Below, piece by piece: positions 5,097 through 6,280 of a stretch of DNA of 6,280 bases. Numbering within the stretch: the first letter of the stretch is position 1; every line of letters begins with the position of its first letter. The notes under the pieces were generated by a model. It made no database searches and was not told the origin of the DNA. It saw nothing but the letters and a program-made list of their open reading frames with translations. Made by a program: the position numbers and the translations under genes. Origin of the DNA: an uncultured Oscillospiraceae bacterium (lineage in GTDB: Bacteria > Bacillota > Clostridia > Oscillospirales > Acutalibacteraceae); assembly GCA_902478455.1 (NCBI GenBank), contig CABSLJ010000147.1, positions 1 through 6,280 of the forward strand, given 5' to 3'.

Positions 5097-6280
5097 TTAA
5101 ACTGAGTTTCCGGCCAGCCAGCCGGTGGAAAAAGCGATTTGTAAATTGAAGCCGCCGGTGTAGGCGTCCACATCGAGCAGCTCGCCGGCAAAATACAGTC
5201 CGCGCACGAGCCTGGATTCCATGGTCTTGGGGGATACTTCCTTCACCGATACGCCGCCGGAGGTCACGATAGCCTCCTCCACCGGGCGGAAGCCTTCAAT
5301 CCGCACGGGCAGGCGCTTGAGCAGCCTGCCGAAGCGCAGGCGCTCCTCACGGGTGACGGCGTTACATTTTTTCTCTCCGCCGATGCCCGAAAGCCGCACC
5401 GCCGCCGGAATGAGCTTGCGCGGCAGCAGCTCGGAGAGCGAGTTGATGAAATCCCGGTTCTGGAACTTGAGGAAGTCCCGCTGAAGGCGCTGGTCGAGCT
5501 GTTCCTCGGTCAGCGCCGGTTTCAGATCGATCAAAACGGCGTATTTGCCCGGACGCATGCCGCGCATGTGGGCGCTGGCGCTCAAAATGACCGGTCCCGA
5601 AAGGCCGAAGTGGGTAAACAGCAGCTCGCCGAAGTCCTCATACACCAGTTTGCCCGATTCTAACTCTTCTACACGCACGGAAATGTTGCGCAGGGAAAGT
5701 CCCATGAGTTCTCTGCAGAAGCCGTCCTGCGCCACGAGCGGCACGAGGCTCGCTTTGGGCTCGACCACGGTGTGCCCCGCCTGCCGCGCCAGCCGGTAGC
5801 CGTCCCCGGTGGAGCCGGTGCCGGGGTAGGACCTGCCGCCGGTCGCCAGCACGACCGCGCCGGCCTCAATGGTCTCTCCCGCCTCCGTCTGCACGCCGCG
5901 CACGCCGCCGTCTTCGAGCAGAAGCGACCCGGCGCGTCCGCGGATCAGACGGCAGCCGGATTGCTCTACAAAGCGGAGAAGGGCTTCGGCCACGTCGGCC
6001 GCGCGGTCGGACACCGGAAAAACCCGCCTGCCGCGCTCAACCTTGAGCGGCACGCCCAGGCCCTCCAGAAAGGCCATGGTATCCTGCGGAGAAAACCGGC
6101 TGAACGCCCCGTAAAGGAAGCGTCCGTTGGTGGGCGTGGAGCGGATCAGCGTCTCCAGGTCGCAGTCGTTGGTCACATTGCAGCGGCCCTTGCCGGTGAT
6201 GCGCAGCTTTTTGCCCGCGCGGTCCTCCTTTTCCAAAAGCAGGACCCGTTTTCCCTGCGCCGCCGCAAAGCCGGCGGCCG
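5097..6280 (-). CDS. BaiN/HI0933-like NAD(P)/FAD-dependent oxidoreductase, 5' end outside window
   Basis: About 394 codons are visible. The frame stays open past the TTG at 6236 to the window edge (reading AAGFAAAQGKRVLLL before EKEDRAGKKL), so the true start and most of the first Rossmann GxGxxG lie outside. Diagnostic stretches are KKLRITGKGRCNVTN just after the truncated N-terminus, TGGRSYPGTGSTGDGY in the middle, and a C-terminal GGVSVKEVSPKTME followed by GLYFAGELLDVDAYTGGFN, which closes the FAD site. This is the HI0933-like family, whose members are annotated variously as aminoacetone oxidase, YhiN or BaiN. BaiN was named for bile-acid dehydroxylation, but most homologues have no known substrate, so no function is claimed beyond FAD-dependent redox chemistry. 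It is the first visible gene of the operon, commonly next to cmk in Clostridia. Confidence 0.93.
   Translation of the reverse strand, partial: AAGFAAAQGKRVLLLEKEDRAGKKLRITGKGRCNVTNDCDLETLIRSTPTNGRFLYGAFSRFSPQDTMAFLEGLGVPLKVERGRRVFPVSDRAADVAEALLRFVEQSGCRLIRGRAGSLLLEDGGVRGVQTEAGETIEAGAVVLATGGRSYPGTGSTGDGYRLARQAGHTVVEPKASLVPLVAQDGFCRELMGLSLRNISVRVEELESGKLVYEDFGELLFTHFGLSGPVILSASAHMRGMRPGKYAVLIDLKPALTEEQLDQRLQRDFLKFQNRDFINSLSELLPRKLIPAAVRLSGIGGEKKCNAVTREERLRFGRLLKRLPVRIEGFRPVEEAIVTSGGVSVKEVSPKTMESRLVRGLYFAGELLDVDAYTGGFNLQIAFSTGWLAGNSV

Noticed and set aside
5097..6236. TTG at 6236 as the start of the FAD oxidoreductase
   Set aside because: The frame continues upstream with residues that match the family's FAD-binding N-terminus (AAGFAAAQGKRVLLL), so the TTG is an internal Leu codon and the start is outside the window.

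Overview
The window looks like chromosomal DNA from an anaerobic, fairly GC-rich Firmicute of the class Clostridia, plausibly the Oscillospiraceae/Ruminococcaceae side. The evidence is strong AGGAGG-type ribosome binding sites, the IspH–ribosomal protein S1 fusion typical of Clostridia, the gene order FAD oxidoreductase–cmk–plsC–ispH/S1, and a clostridial-type ferredoxin next to a Crp/Fnr regulator. The genus cannot be named from the sequence alone.

Layout. Positions 1-135 (minus strand) hold the N-terminus of a 4Fe-4S ferredoxin-type protein cut by the window edge. Positions 136-251 are a compact divergent promoter region with several inverted repeats. Positions 252-908 (plus strand) encode a 218-residue Crp/Fnr-family regulator. 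A bidirectional hairpin terminator (914-951) separates it from a convergent minus-strand operon that fills the rest of the window. In transcription order the operon is: a BaiN/HI0933-like FAD oxidoreductase (6280-5097, 5' end outside the window), cmk (5084-4419), a PlsC-type acyltransferase (4422-3766), a second PlsC-type acyltransferase (3686-3075), and a fused ispH–S1 gene (3078-967). Genes overlap by 4 bp at two junctions and are 12 bp apart at another. The exception is a 79-bp gap between the two acyltransferases.

Functionally the operon joins pyrimidine nucleotide supply (CMP kinase), phosphatidic acid synthesis (two acyltransferases), isoprenoid precursor synthesis (IspH) and translation (S1). 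These are growth-linked housekeeping functions. The regulator/ferredoxin pair is a separate, probably redox- or stress-responsive unit.

Two things are worth most attention. First, the ispH–S1 fusion starts with TTG, yet it has an internal AAAGGAGGT followed by ATG exactly at the domain junction, so one gene may yield both a fusion and a free S1. Second, the divergent promoter has overlapping -10 elements for the two directions. A near-palindrome is centred 41.5 bp upstream of the predicted ferredoxin start, the textbook class II Crp/Fnr activator position. I saw no mobile element, CRISPR array, tRNA or rRNA, and no clearly novel multi-gene system.
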